NCBI RefSeq assembly: GCF_023218175.1
Contig: NZ_JALPTH010000002.1
Span: forward strand, 62,001 to 126,000
DNA: 64,000 nucleotides
DNA from: Streptomyces lichenis
Lineage (GTDB): Bacteria > Actinomycetota > Actinomycetes > Streptomycetales > Streptomycetaceae
Reading direction: 5' to 3'
Below the pieces are notes generated by a model. That model was not told the DNA's origin. It worked only from the letters and a program-made list of their open reading frames with translations, and made no database searches. This document shows, in pieces, positions 1 to 8,038 of the stretch (position 1 is its first letter; each line of letters begins with the position of its first letter). A program made the translations under genes and the position numbers.

Positions 1-816
1 CACCAGGGTCAGCAGCCCGCCGGCCGCGCCCCGCTCCAGCCCCTGCGCCTCCACCAGGAACGGCATCCCCCACAGGAGCAGGAACACCATCGCGGGGAAC
101 TGGGTGGTGAAGTGCACCCACATCCCCAGCCGGGTGCCGGGCTCGGCCCAGGAGGCGCTGATCTGCCGCCGTACGAACCGCCCTCCGGCGCCGGAGGGCG
201 GCGGGGGCTCGAAGCCCTCGGGATGGTCCTTGAGGAACACCAGCAGGAGGACGAGGACCAGCACGCCCGCCAGCGCGCTCCCGGCGAACGCGTTCGTCCA
301 GCCCACCCCGTCCAGCAGCCGGGACAGCACGATGGTGGAGACCAGGTTGCCCGCCATCCCGAACAGCGCGGCGATCTGCGCTATCAGCGGCCCCCGCCGG
401 GCCGGGAACCAACGGGTGCCCAGCCGCAGCAGCGAGATGAAGGTCATCGCGTCCCCGCAGCCGAGCAGCGCCCGCGCGGCCAGCGCCGTCCCGTACGAGG
501 GGGAGAGCGCGAAGCCCAGCTGGCCGACGGTGAACAGCACCACCCCGTAGGTGAGCACCCGCTTGGTGCCGAGCCGGTCCACCATCAGGCCGACGGGTAT
601 CTGCATCCCCGCGTAGACCAGCAGTTGGAGGATGGAGAAGGCGGACAGCGCCGAGGCGCCCACGTCGAAGCGCTCGGCCGCGTCCAGCCCGGCCACCCCG
701 AGCGAGGTGCGGAAGATCACCGCCACGAAGTAGACGGCCACCCCGACGCCCCAGACCAGGGCGGCGCGCCGGCCGCCGGGCGGGTCGCCGGCCACCGTCC
801 CGGAGGGCGCGCTCAT
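1..816 (-). CDS. MFS transporter, N-terminal part (runs off the window)
   Basis: An open frame of 272 codons starts with ATG at 816 and is still open at base 1, so the C-terminal half is missing. The translation is strongly hydrophobic with about six or seven membrane spans. It carries the major facilitator loop 2-3 signature GLMVDRLGTKR near residues 76-86, followed by long alternating spans. The ATG overlaps the stop of the upstream GntR gene (ATGA, 813-816), so the pair is translationally coupled and the regulator probably controls this transporter. The substrate cannot be told from the sequence. Membership of the superfamily is clear; the subfamily is not. Confidence 0.85.
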   Translation of the reverse strand, partial: MSAPSGTVAGDPPGGRRAALVWGVGVAVYFVAVIFRTSLGVAGLDAAERFDVGASALSAFSILQLLVYAGMQIPVGLMVDRLGTKRVLTYGVVLFTVGQLGFALSPSYGTALAARALLGCGDAMTFISLLRLGTRWFPARRGPLIAQIAALFGMAGNLVSTIVLSRLLDGVGWTNAFAGSALAGVLVLVLLLVFLKDHPEGFEPPPPSGAGGRFVRRQISASWAEPGTRLGMWVHFTTQFPAMVFLLLWGMPFLVEAQGLERGAAGGLLTLV

Positions 817-1487
817 CGGTCCTCCCCCCGCACCAGCACCCGCACCCGGCTGACATGGCGGTTCACCGAGCGCGCCGCGCCGTCGGCGTCCCCGCCGCGC
901 AGGGCGGCCAGGATCTCGGCGTGCTCGGCGATGTTCTTGGCGACCCGGTCCGGATGGGCCTCCATCACGGCCACGCCCATCCGCAGTTGGCGGTCGCGCA
1001 GCTGGTCGTAGAGCCGGGAAAGGATCTCGTTCCCGGCGTGCCGCACGATCTCGGCGTGGAACGCCCGGTCGGCGACCGCCACCGCCGCCAGGTCGCCGCC
1101 CTCGGCCTCCCGGCGCTGCTCGGCCAGCAGCCCCTCCAGCCGCTCCAGCAGCCGGGCCGGCGCGGGGACGGCCTTGCGCACGGCGAACTCCTCGACCAGC
1201 AGCCGGGTCTCCACCACATCGGCGATCTCCTGCGCGGAGACCGCCAGCACCAGGGCGCCCTTCTTCGGATAGAGCTTCAGCAGCCCTTCCATCTCCAGCT
1301 TCAGCAGCGCCTCGCGCACCGGCGTACGGGACACCCCGACCGCCTCGGCGAGCTCGCCCTCGGTGAGCAGGGTGCCGCCCTGGTAGCGACGGTCCAGCAC
1401 GGCCTGTTTGACGTGCGAGTAGACACGGGCGGCGGCGGGGGGAGCCGGGGGCACGGGGGAGGTGGGGGGCGCGGCGGGCATGCACAC
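813..1487 (-). CDS. GntR/FadR-type transcriptional regulator with FCD domain
   Basis: This 224-residue protein has an N-terminal winged helix at about residues 23-82, including the typical GVSRTPVREALLKLE recognition helix. An all-helical ligand domain follows (about 88-215), with the spaced His residues of the metal-binding FCD type (FHAEIVRHAGN, then EHAEIL). FCD regulators usually sense small carboxylates. The frame opens with GTG 1487; ATG 1481 is two codons in. Neither has a Shine-Dalgarno sequence, and a TATCTAA-like -10 lies just upstream (about 1490-1496), so a leaderless transcript is plausible. It overlaps the transporter gene by 4 bases and is probably its local regulator. The effector is unknown. 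Confidence 0.9.
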   Translation of the reverse strand: MCMPAAPPTSPVPPAPPAAARVYSHVKQAVLDRRYQGGTLLTEGELAEAVGVSRTPVREALLKLEMEGLLKLYPKKGALVLAVSAQEIADVVETRLLVEEFAVRKAVPAPARLLERLEGLLAEQRREAEGGDLAAVAVADRAFHAEIVRHAGNEILSRLYDQLRDRQLRMGVAVMEAHPDRVAKNIAEHAEILAALRGGDADGAARSVNRHVSRVRVLVRGEDR

Positions 1488-1582
1488 AGCTTAGATACAA
1501 GTACCGTGCATCCGCTTCTTCCGTCCACGATGCAGGACGGGCGCCACAGGGAGGCCGGGCGGGGCCCGGGGGCTGCCCGGAG

Positions 1583-1666
1583 GTGCCGGGGCGGGAAGGA
1601 GTGCCGGGGCGGGAAGGAGTGCCGGGGCGGGAAGGGGTGCCGGGGCGGGAAGGGGTGCCGGGGCGA
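1583..1666 (+). repeat. 18-bp tandem repeat, about 4.5 copies
   Basis: The unit GTGCCGGGGCGGGAAGGR repeats head to tail at 1583, 1601, 1619 and 1637, with a partial fifth copy at 1655. The only variation is A or G at the last base. It is non-coding and lies between the gntR promoter and the PBP leader. Its G-runs are strand-asymmetric. Confidence 0.9.
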
Positions 1667-1762
1667 GGTGGGGGAAGAAGGGGCCGGGGGTGGGGATGGG
1701 GCCGGGGGGCTCGTCGAGGCGACTGCGATCATCTGGTGTCCCGTGCATCCATTCGCGCCTCC

Positions 1763-1801
1763 CGGGTGTCTTCCTCAAGACACCCGTGAACGACCCACGG
1801 G
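1763..1801 (+). promoter_or_regulatory. Two mutually exclusive leader hairpins before the first PBP gene
   Basis: Hairpin 1 has a perfect 10-bp stem with a CCTC loop (1763-1772 pairs with 1777-1786). Hairpin 2 pairs CCCGTG (1783-1788) with CACGGG (1796-1801). The right arm of hairpin 1 shares bases 1783-1786 with the left arm of hairpin 2, so both cannot form at once. The structure ends about 26 bases before the TTG start. Regulation is inferred from geometry only. Confidence 0.4.
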
Positions 1802-1826
1802 CCCCACGACTACACGGAGAATCTCC

Positions 1827-2774
1827 TTGACCACGACGACAGTCACCAAGAAGTCCGTGCGCCGCACCGCGGCCGTCGCTCTCACCGGTGGGCTGCTGCT
1901 GACCGTCTCCCCGCTCGCCGCACCCGCCCAGGCCGCCGCCCAGCCCATACCGTCGATATCCGCCAAGGGCGGCTTCCTCGTCGACCAGGCCACCGGCGCC
2001 GCGGTGTACGGCAAGGCCAACACCACCCGGCGCCAGATGGCCAGCACCACCAAGGTGGCCACCGCCATCACCGTCCTCACCACTCCCGGCGTCGACCTGA
2101 ACCGCAAGGTGACGATCAAGCAGGAGTACCGCGACTACGTGGTACGCGAGGGTGCCAGCACCGCGGACCTGCGCACCGGGGACGTCCTGACCGTCCGCCA
2201 GCTTCTGTCCGCCCTGATGCTGCCCTCCGGCTGCGACGCGGCCTACGCGCTCGCCGACACCTTCGGCACCGGCAGCACCAGCGCCGCCCGCACCGCCTCG
2301 TTCATCGGGAAGATGAACGCCAAGGCCAAGCAGCTGTCCATGGTGAACTCCAGCTTCGACTCCTTCGACGGCATCTCGGCGGCCGGGAACAACTTCACCA
2401 CCCCGCAGGACCTGGCCAAGCTGGCCCGGCACGCGTTCAGCAGCCCGGTCCTGCGCGAGGTGGTCGGCGCCACCACGTACAAGACCCCCGCGACCACCTC
2501 CACCGGCGGCACCCGCACCTACACCTGGTACAACACCAACAAGCTGCTCGGCTCCTACCAGGGCGCCGTCGGCATCAAGACCGGCACCGGCACCGCCGCC
2601 GGACCCTGCCTGGTGTTCGCGGCCACCCGCGGCGGCAAGACCTACACCGGCGTCGTGCTCAACGGCACCGACCGCTACAACGACGCCGCCAAGCTGCTCG
2701 ACTTCGGCTTCGGCTCCAGCACCGCGAAGACCATGAAGCTGCGCTCCCTGCCCAAGGGCGCCCAGCGCGACTGA
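1827..2774 (+). CDS. K15-type DD-transpeptidase/carboxypeptidase, paralogue 1
   Basis: This 315-residue exported low-molecular-mass penicillin-binding protein acts on peptidoglycan stem peptides outside the membrane. A basic N-terminus and hydrophobic core (about residues 8-38, ending in an AxA-rich stretch) form the signal peptide. The active-site motifs are STTK (73-76), SGC (134-136) and KTG (251-253). The SxC in place of SxN, and the motif spacings of 61 and 117 residues, match those of the Streptomyces K15 DD-transpeptidase (Ser35, Ser96, Lys213; from memory). TTG 1827 was chosen because GGAGA lies 7 bases upstream and the signal peptide begins there. The open frame continues upstream but with non-coding composition. 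A tandem paralogue follows. Confidence 0.92.
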   Translation: MTTTTVTKKSVRRTAAVALTGGLLLTVSPLAAPAQAAAQPIPSISAKGGFLVDQATGAAVYGKANTTRRQMASTTKVATAITVLTTPGVDLNRKVTIKQEYRDYVVREGASTADLRTGDVLTVRQLLSALMLPSGCDAAYALADTFGTGSTSAARTASFIGKMNAKAKQLSMVNSSFDSFDGISAAGNNFTTPQDLAKLARHAFSSPVLREVVGATTYKTPATTSTGGTRTYTWYNTNKLLGSYQGAVGIKTGTGTAAGPCLVFAATRGGKTYTGVVLNGTDRYNDAAKLLDFGFGSSTAKTMKLRSLPKGAQRD

Positions 2775-2807
2775 CGGCGCCGGCCGTCCCCGTACGGAGC
2801 ACACGGC

Positions 2808-2837
2808 GGCCCGGACACCACGTCAGGTGTCCGGGCC
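2808..2837 (+). terminator. Hairpin terminator after the first PBP gene
   Basis: A perfect 12-bp stem (GGCCCGGACACC pairing with its complement, loop ACGTCA) starts 34 bases after the stop codon. No U-tract follows, as is common in Streptomyces. The stem core is the same as in the terminator of the second paralogue, so it was duplicated with the gene. Confidence 0.75.
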
Positions 2838-3026
2838 TCCTCGCCGTCGGCCCGCCGGGGCGGCCCGCTCCCGGGCCTCCGCATCCCGCGCGTTCGTTCC
2901 CGCGGCCGTTCACCCGTCCGGGCGAACGATGTCGGCCCGCGCATCCCTTCGGGCCCCATGGGCGTCTACTTCCCATGGCATCCCGTGACTGACCACGGAT
3001 CACCCCCACTCCTCGGAGCACCACCC

Positions 3027-4007
3027 GTGACATCAAGGACCTCGAAGACCACGACGATAGTGACCACGAAGGCCGTGCGCCGCGCGGCCACCGTGGCGCT
3101 CGCCGGCGGACTGCTGCTGACCGCCTCGCCGTTGGCCGCACCCGCGACGGCCGCCCCCAAGGCCGCGCCGAAGCCCGCTCCGGCCATCTCCGGCAAGGGC
3201 GGCTTCCTGATCGACTACGCCACCGGCACGTCGGTCTACGGCAAGGCCGCGACGACCCCGCGGCAGATGGCGAGCACCACCAAGATCGCCACCGCCATCA
3301 CGGTCCTCACCACCCCCAAGGTCGACCTCAACCGCAAGGTGACCGTCAAGCAGGCGTACCGCGACTACGTCACCCGCGAGGGTGCCAGCACCGCGGACCT
3401 GCGCACCGGCGACAAGCTGACGGTCCGCCAGCTGCTCTCCGGGCTGATGCTGCCCTCCGGTTGCGACGCCGCGTACGCGCTGGCCGACACCTTCGGCAAG
3501 GGCAAGACCCCCGCCGAGCGCACCAAGCAGTTCATCGGCCAGATGAACGCCAAGGCCAAGTCGCTGAAGATGGCGAAGACGAAGTTCGACTCCTTCGACG
3601 GCATCTCCGGTGGCGGCAACAACGTCACCACCCCCGAGGACCTGGCGAAGCTGGCCCGGCACTCCTTCGACAACAAGACCTTCCGCGACGTCGTGAAGGC
3701 CACCTCGTACAAGGCCGCGGCGACCGCCTCCACGGGCAAGACCCGCACCTACACCTGGTACAACACCAACAAGCTGCTCGGCTCCTACTCGGGCGCCGTC
3801 GGCATGAAGACCGGCACCGGCACCGCCGCCGGGCCGTGCCTGGTGTTCGCCGCCACCCGCGGCTCCAAGACGTACATCGGCGTGGTGCTCAACGGCACCG
3901 ACCGCTACAACGACGCGGCCAAGCTGCTCGACTACGGCTTCGGGGCCAAGCCCACCGCCAAGAAGATCAAGCTGCGCCCGCTGCCGGCCGGCGCCCAGCG
4001 CGACTGA
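3027..4007 (+). CDS. K15-type DD-transpeptidase/carboxypeptidase, paralogue 2
   Basis: This 326-residue protein is a close tandem paralogue of the preceding gene. It has the same signal-peptide design, then an Ala/Pro/Lys-rich linker near residues 40-55. The motifs are STTK (83-86), SGC (144-146) and KTG (261-263), again spaced 61 and 117 residues apart. GTG 3027 was chosen by alignment with the paralogue and has CGGAG about 8 bases upstream. Large parts are nearly identical between the copies (for example the TYTWYNTNKLLGSY stretch), which points to recent duplication or gene conversion. Each copy has its own leader and terminator, so they are probably separate transcripts. The cellular role is cell-wall cross-linking or trimming. 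Confidence 0.92.
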   Translation: MTSRTSKTTTIVTTKAVRRAATVALAGGLLLTASPLAAPATAAPKAAPKPAPAISGKGGFLIDYATGTSVYGKAATTPRQMASTTKIATAITVLTTPKVDLNRKVTVKQAYRDYVTREGASTADLRTGDKLTVRQLLSGLMLPSGCDAAYALADTFGKGKTPAERTKQFIGQMNAKAKSLKMAKTKFDSFDGISGGGNNVTTPEDLAKLARHSFDNKTFRDVVKATSYKAAATASTGKTRTYTWYNTNKLLGSYSGAVGMKTGTGTAAGPCLVFAATRGSKTYIGVVLNGTDRYNDAAKLLDYGFGAKPTAKKIKLRPLPAGAQRD

Positions 4008-4030
4008 TCCACCCGTGAGGCGGTAGTACG

Positions 4031-4068
4031 CCGAGGGCCCGGACACCAGCAGGTGTCCGGGCCCTCGG
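4031..4068. terminator. Bidirectional terminator between the second PBP gene and bkd operon 1
   Basis: A perfect 17-bp stem (4031-4047 with 4052-4068) closes on a four-base AGCA loop. It lies between two convergent genes, 23 bases after one stop codon and 18 from the other, so it can serve both strands. Confidence 0.85.
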
Positions 4069-4086
4069 CCGTCTCAGCAGCAGGTC

Positions 4087-5547
4087 CTACGACCAGGTGA
4101 ACAGCCGCTTGGGCTGCTCCAGCACGGCCGCGGTGTCGGCCAGCACCTTGGAGCCCAGCTCGCCGTCGACCAGCCGGTGGTCGAAGGAGAGCGCCAGGGT
4201 GGTGACCTGACGGGGCTTCACCTTGCCCTTGTGCACCCAGGGCTGGAGCTTGATCGCGCCGACCGCGAGGATCGCGGACTCGCCCGGGTTGAGGATCGGC
4301 GTACCGGTGTCCACGCCGAAGACGCCGACGTTGGTGATGGTCACCGTGCCGCCCTGCATCGCCGCCGGGGTGGTCTTGCCCTCCCGGGCGGTGGCGACCA
4401 GCTCGGCCAGCGAACCCGCCAGCTCCGGCAGCGTCTGGGCGTGCGCGTCCTTGATGTTCGGCACGATCAGCCCGCGCGGGGTGGCGGCGGCGATGCCCAG
4501 GTTCACGTAGTGCTTGACCACGATCTCCTGCGCGGCCTCGTCCCAGGAGGCGTTGACCTCCGGGTTGCGGCGGATCGCGACCAGCAGCGCCTTGGCGATG
4601 AGCAGCAGCGGGTTGACCCGCAGCCCGGCCATCGCCTTGTCGCCCTTGAGCTCCTCCACCAGCCGCATGGTGCGGGTGACGTCCACCGTGACGAACTCGG
4701 TGACATGCGGGGCGGTGAAGGCCGAGCCGACCATGGCGGCGGCGGTGGCCTTCCGTACGCCCTTGATCGGCACCCGGGTCTCCCGGGCCCCGGCCGCGAC
4801 CGGGGCGGCCACCGGGGTCGGTGCGGACACCGGGGCCGGTACGGCGGACGGTACGGCGACGGGCTCGGGAGCGGCCGTCGGTGCCGCCGCGGCGTGCACG
4901 TCCTCGCGGGTGACGATGCCGTCGGGCCCGGTCGGGACCACGGTGGCCAGGTCGATGCCCAGGTCCTTGGCGAGCTTGCGCACCGGCGGCTTGGCCAGCG
5001 GCCGGGAGCCGATCGCCGGAGCCGGGGCCGCGGTCGCCGGGGCCGGGGCGGCCACCGCGCCCCCGTGGCCGTTCAGTTCGCGCTGCACGGCGGCCGCGGC
5101 GGGCGATCCACCACCGGAACCGGCGGCGGAACCGGCCGGGGCCTTGCGGGGGCGCCGCCTGGTGGAGGACTCGGCGACGCCGTAGCCGACCAGCACGGGC
5201 TGGCGGCCCTTGGGCGCGGCCTCCTCCTCGACCGGCGCGGAGGGCTCCGCGGCGGCCGGCTGGGCGGTCTGCGGCTGCTCCTCGGCGGTGCCGGGGGCGA
5301 CGTCCACGGTGATGATCACCTGGCCGACGTCCACCGTGGTGCCCTCGGCGAAGCGCAGCTCGTGCACCACCCCGTCGTAGGGGATGGGCAGTTCGACCGC
5401 GGCCTTGGCGGTCTCCACCTCGCAGACGGTCTGGCCGTCGGTGACGGTGTCACCGGGCTTGACGTGCCAGCTGAGGATCTCGGCCTCGGTGAGCCCCTCG
5501 CCCACGTCGGGCATCTTGAACTCGCGGTAGCGGGTCGGGTCGGTCAT
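4087..5547 (-). CDS. bkdC1: Branched-chain keto-acid dehydrogenase E2 (lipoyl acyltransferase), set 1
   Basis: This 486-residue E2 core subunit transfers acyl groups from lipoyl-lysine to CoA, making the branched starter CoAs for fatty acids and polyketides. In order it has a lipoyl domain (about 5-83, modified Lys48 in VETAKA), a Pro/Ala/Gly-rich linker, a peripheral-subunit binding domain (about 215-255), a second Ala/Pro linker and the catalytic domain with the DHRLVDG motif (His457). ATG 5547 starts directly at the lipoyl fold; the open frame extends further upstream only as a shadow of the E1 beta gene. It is the last gene of an E1 alpha-E1 beta-E2 operon, starting 14 bases after the E1 beta stop. 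Substrate preference is inferred from family and gene order. Confidence 0.93.
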   Translation of the reverse strand: MTDPTRYREFKMPDVGEGLTEAEILSWHVKPGDTVTDGQTVCEVETAKAAVELPIPYDGVVHELRFAEGTTVDVGQVIITVDVAPGTAEEQPQTAQPAAAEPSAPVEEEAAPKGRQPVLVGYGVAESSTRRRPRKAPAGSAAGSGGGSPAAAAVQRELNGHGGAVAAPAPATAAPAPAIGSRPLAKPPVRKLAKDLGIDLATVVPTGPDGIVTREDVHAAAAPTAAPEPVAVPSAVPAPVSAPTPVAAPVAAGARETRVPIKGVRKATAAAMVGSAFTAPHVTEFVTVDVTRTMRLVEELKGDKAMAGLRVNPLLLIAKALLVAIRRNPEVNASWDEAAQEIVVKHYVNLGIAAATPRGLIVPNIKDAHAQTLPELAGSLAELVATAREGKTTPAAMQGGTVTITNVGVFGVDTGTPILNPGESAILAVGAIKLQPWVHKGKVKPRQVTTLALSFDHRLVDGELGSKVLADTAAVLEQPKRLFTWS

Positions 5548-5561
5548 GTCGGCAAACCCTC

Positions 5562-6542
5562 TCAGTACGCGAGCGCGCGGTCGACGGCGTCGAGCACCCG
5601 GTCCAGCCCCGGCAGGTACTCCTCCTCCAGCCGCGCCGGCGGATAGGGGGCGTGGTAGCCGCCGACCCTCAGCACCGGGGCCTCCAGGTGGTAGAAGCAC
5701 CGCTCGGTGATCCGGGCGGCGATCTCCGCGCCGGAGCCGAAGAACACCGGGGCCTCGTGCACCACGACCAGCCGCCGGGTCCGCTCCACCGAGGCCTGGA
5801 GGGTGTCGAAGTCGATCGGGGAGACCGAGCGCAGGTCCACCACCTCGATCGAGCGGCCCTCCTCCTCGGCCGCGGCCGCCGCCTCCAGGCAGACCTTCAC
5901 CATCGGGCCGTAGGCGGCCAGGGTGAGATCGGTGCCGCCGCGGGCCACCCGGGCCTTGTGCAGCTCCCCGGGGATGGCCTCGGTGTCCACCTCGCCCTTG
6001 TCCCAGTAGCGCCGCTTGGGCTCGAAGAAGATCACCGGGTCGTCGGACTGGATGGCCTGCTGGAGCATCCAGTAGCCGTCCGAGGAGTTCGACGGGGAGA
6101 CCACCTTCAGACCGGCGACGTGCGCGAACAGCGACTCCGGGGACTCCGAGTGGTGCTCCACCGCGCCGATGCCGCCGCCGTAGGGGATGCGGACGACGAC
6201 CGGCATCTTCACGGTGCCGAGCGCCCGGGCGTGCATCTTGGCCAGCTGGGTGACGATCTGGTCGTACGCCGGGAAGACGAAGCCGTCGAACTGGATCTCC
6301 ACCACCGGGCGGTAGCCGCGCAGGGCCAGCCCGATCGCGGTGCCGACGATCCCGGACTCGGCGAGCGGGGTGTCGATCACCCGGTCCTCGCCGAAGTCCT
6401 TCTGCAGCCCGTCGGTGATCCGGAAGACACCGCCGAGCTTGCCGACGTCCTCGCCCATGATCAGGACCTTGGGGTCGGTCTCCAGGGCGGTGCGCAGCGA
6501 CTCGTTGAGCGCCTTGGCGAGCGGCATTTTCGTCACGGCCAT
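5562..6542 (-). CDS. bkdB1: Branched-chain keto-acid dehydrogenase E1 beta, set 1
   Basis: This 326-residue protein is the beta half of the thiamine-diphosphate-dependent decarboxylase. It opens with the family pattern LNESLRTALETDPKVLIMGED and contains the PLAESGIVGTAIGLAL segment and the PYGGGIGAVEHHSESPE stretch typical of 2-oxoacid dehydrogenase E1 beta chains. The C-terminal transketolase domain (about 200-322) binds E2. Its length is the usual one for the family. The ATG lies just after the E1 alpha stop (stop ends at 6544, start at 6542), so it is coupled. It works only with E1 alpha and E2. No E3 (dihydrolipoyl dehydrogenase) gene is in the window, so E3 must be shared from elsewhere. 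Confidence 0.95.
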   Translation of the reverse strand: MAVTKMPLAKALNESLRTALETDPKVLIMGEDVGKLGGVFRITDGLQKDFGEDRVIDTPLAESGIVGTAIGLALRGYRPVVEIQFDGFVFPAYDQIVTQLAKMHARALGTVKMPVVVRIPYGGGIGAVEHHSESPESLFAHVAGLKVVSPSNSSDGYWMLQQAIQSDDPVIFFEPKRRYWDKGEVDTEAIPGELHKARVARGGTDLTLAAYGPMVKVCLEAAAAAEEEGRSIEVVDLRSVSPIDFDTLQASVERTRRLVVVHEAPVFFGSGAEIAARITERCFYHLEAPVLRVGGYHAPYPPARLEEEYLPGLDRVLDAVDRALAY

Positions 6543-6543
6543 G

Positions 6544-7716
6544 TCAGTTCCCCTCGGAGTCGGCGAAGGACGCCTGGTACGCGGCGAACTGCGCGCGCTC
6601 CTCGTCGACGAGCGCGTGCCCGTCCGCGTACGTGTGGTCGAACATCGCCATGTCGTCCGGGTCGGGCATGGTGCGCACCGCCTCGCGCACCCGCTTGCCC
6701 AGCGTCTCCGACTCGGCCTCCAGCTCCTCGAAGAAGGCCGCGTCCGCGTGGCCCTCCTTCTCCAGCAGGGCGCGCAGCCGCAGGATCGGGTCCTTGGCCT
6801 CCCAGGCGGCCCGCTCGTCGTCCAGCCGGTAGCGGGTCGGGTCGTCGGAGGTGGTGTGGGCGCCCATCCGGTAGGTGAACGCCTCGACCAGGGTGGGGCC
6901 CTCGCCGCGCCGGGCGCGCTCCAGCGCCCAGCGGGTGACGGCCAGGCAGGCCAGCACGTCGTTGCCGTCGACCCGCACGCCGGGGAAGCCGTAGCCCTGG
7001 GCGCGCTGGTAGAGCGGCACCCGGGTCTGGCGCTCGGTCGGCTCGGAGATCGCCCACTGGTTGTTCTGGCAGAAGAAGACCACCGGGGCGTTGTAGACCG
7101 CGGAGAAGGTGAAGGCCTCGGCCACGTCGCCCTGGCTGGAGGCACCGTCGCCGAAGTAGGCGATCACGGCCGAGTCCGCGCCGTCCTTGGCCACGCCCAT
7201 CGCGTAGCCGGTGGCGTGCAGCGTCTGCGAGCCGATGACGATCGTGTACAGGTGGAAATTGTTGCTGTTGGGGTCCCAGCCGCCGTGGTTCACGCCACGG
7301 AACATCCCGAGCAGATTGGCCGGGTCGACCCCGCGGCACCAGGCCACACCGTGCTCGCGGTAGGTCGGGAAGACGTAGTCGTCGTCGCGCAGCGCCCGGC
7401 CGGAGCCGATCTGGGCGGCCTCCTGGCCGAGCAGCGAGGCCCACAGGCCCAGCTCGCCCTGGCGCTGCAGGGCGGTGGCCTCGGCGTCGAAGCGGCGGGT
7501 CAGCACCATGTCCCGGTACAGCCCGCGCAGCTCCTCGGGCCCGAGGTCGATGGCGTACTCGGGGTGCGTCACCCGCTCACCCTCAGGCGTCAGCAGCTGT
7601 ACGAGCTGGGGCTCGGTCGCCGGCGCCTGGGCGCCCGCGCGGCCTTTCGTCGCGCTCGCGCTGGTGCGCTTGACGCTGCGTCGCGGCTTGCGCGCGGCAG
7701 TGCCTTCCACGGTCAC
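6544..7716 (-). CDS. bkdA1: Branched-chain keto-acid dehydrogenase E1 alpha, set 1
   Basis: This 390-residue alpha subunit is the first gene of the operon. The thiamine-diphosphate site GDGASSQGDVAEAF is followed after about 15 residues by NNQWAIS, the standard pyrophosphate/Mg2+ motif of E1 alpha chains. The first 60 residues are basic and Ala/Thr-rich, longer than in set 2. GTG 7716 was chosen because GGAGGAG sits 7 bases upstream; a second GTG lies two codons later. The promoter must lie in the gap toward the divergent response regulator, which contains a perfect CTTGGA-TT-TCCAAG palindrome. Confidence 0.93.
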   Translation of the reverse strand: MTVEGTAARKPRRSVKRTSASATKGRAGAQAPATEPQLVQLLTPEGERVTHPEYAIDLGPEELRGLYRDMVLTRRFDAEATALQRQGELGLWASLLGQEAAQIGSGRALRDDDYVFPTYREHGVAWCRGVDPANLLGMFRGVNHGGWDPNSNNFHLYTIVIGSQTLHATGYAMGVAKDGADSAVIAYFGDGASSQGDVAEAFTFSAVYNAPVVFFCQNNQWAISEPTERQTRVPLYQRAQGYGFPGVRVDGNDVLACLAVTRWALERARRGEGPTLVEAFTYRMGAHTTSDDPTRYRLDDERAAWEAKDPILRLRALLEKEGHADAAFFEELEAESETLGKRVREAVRTMPDPDDMAMFDHTYADGHALVDEERAQFAAYQASFADSEGN

Positions 7717-8038
7717 GTGCGTGCTCCTCCGTCGGTCCGGCCCCCGGGGTCCGCCGGGAAGGCCAGTGCGGCTCGCCCGCTTCCGTCCGTGGCACACGGG
7801 GTGGGTGGCCTCGGAGACGGGAAGCAGGCGTGACAGGTGCCCCGGCGAGTCCTGTCACAGGCAACTTACCCAGTACGGCGCATTCCTGCGAAACCCCCTT
7901 TGACCTGCAATTTTGCTTGGATTTCCAAGTAAAACGAGCAAGTGGGACGAGCTGGGGGGACAAACGACTGGTCAGGGCCTTGCGGGCAGCCGGAACACGG
8001 GCACGGTAGCCCGCGCACCCCGGGCATGGGAAGAGTGA
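7717..8038. other. Divergent promoter region, bkd operon 1 and response regulator
   Basis: No gene is seen in 322 bases. The stretch 7895-7940 is unusually AT-rich for this DNA. It contains TTGACC (7900-7905), a -35-like hexamer on the plus strand, and the palindrome at 7916-7929. Transcription probably starts in both directions here. Confidence 0.55.
7916..7929. promoter_or_regulatory. Palindromic operator candidate CTTGGA-TT-TCCAAG
   Basis: Two perfect 6-bp arms flank a TT spacer in an AT-rich island between bkdA1 and the divergent response regulator gene. Position and symmetry suggest a dimeric regulator site. The adjacent NarL-type regulator is one candidate binder; this is inference. 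Confidence 0.5.

Larger units (their letters stand above)
1488..1826. other. Intergenic region between gntR and the first K15-type PBP gene
   Basis: No gene is supported in these 339 bases. The region holds a G-rich 18-bp tandem repeat (1583-1666), two copies of the 10-mer CCGTGCATCC (near 1502 and 1740), and the leader of the downstream PBP gene with two competing hairpins (1763-1801). Open frames that cross it are by-products of the extreme GC content. Confidence 0.6.
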
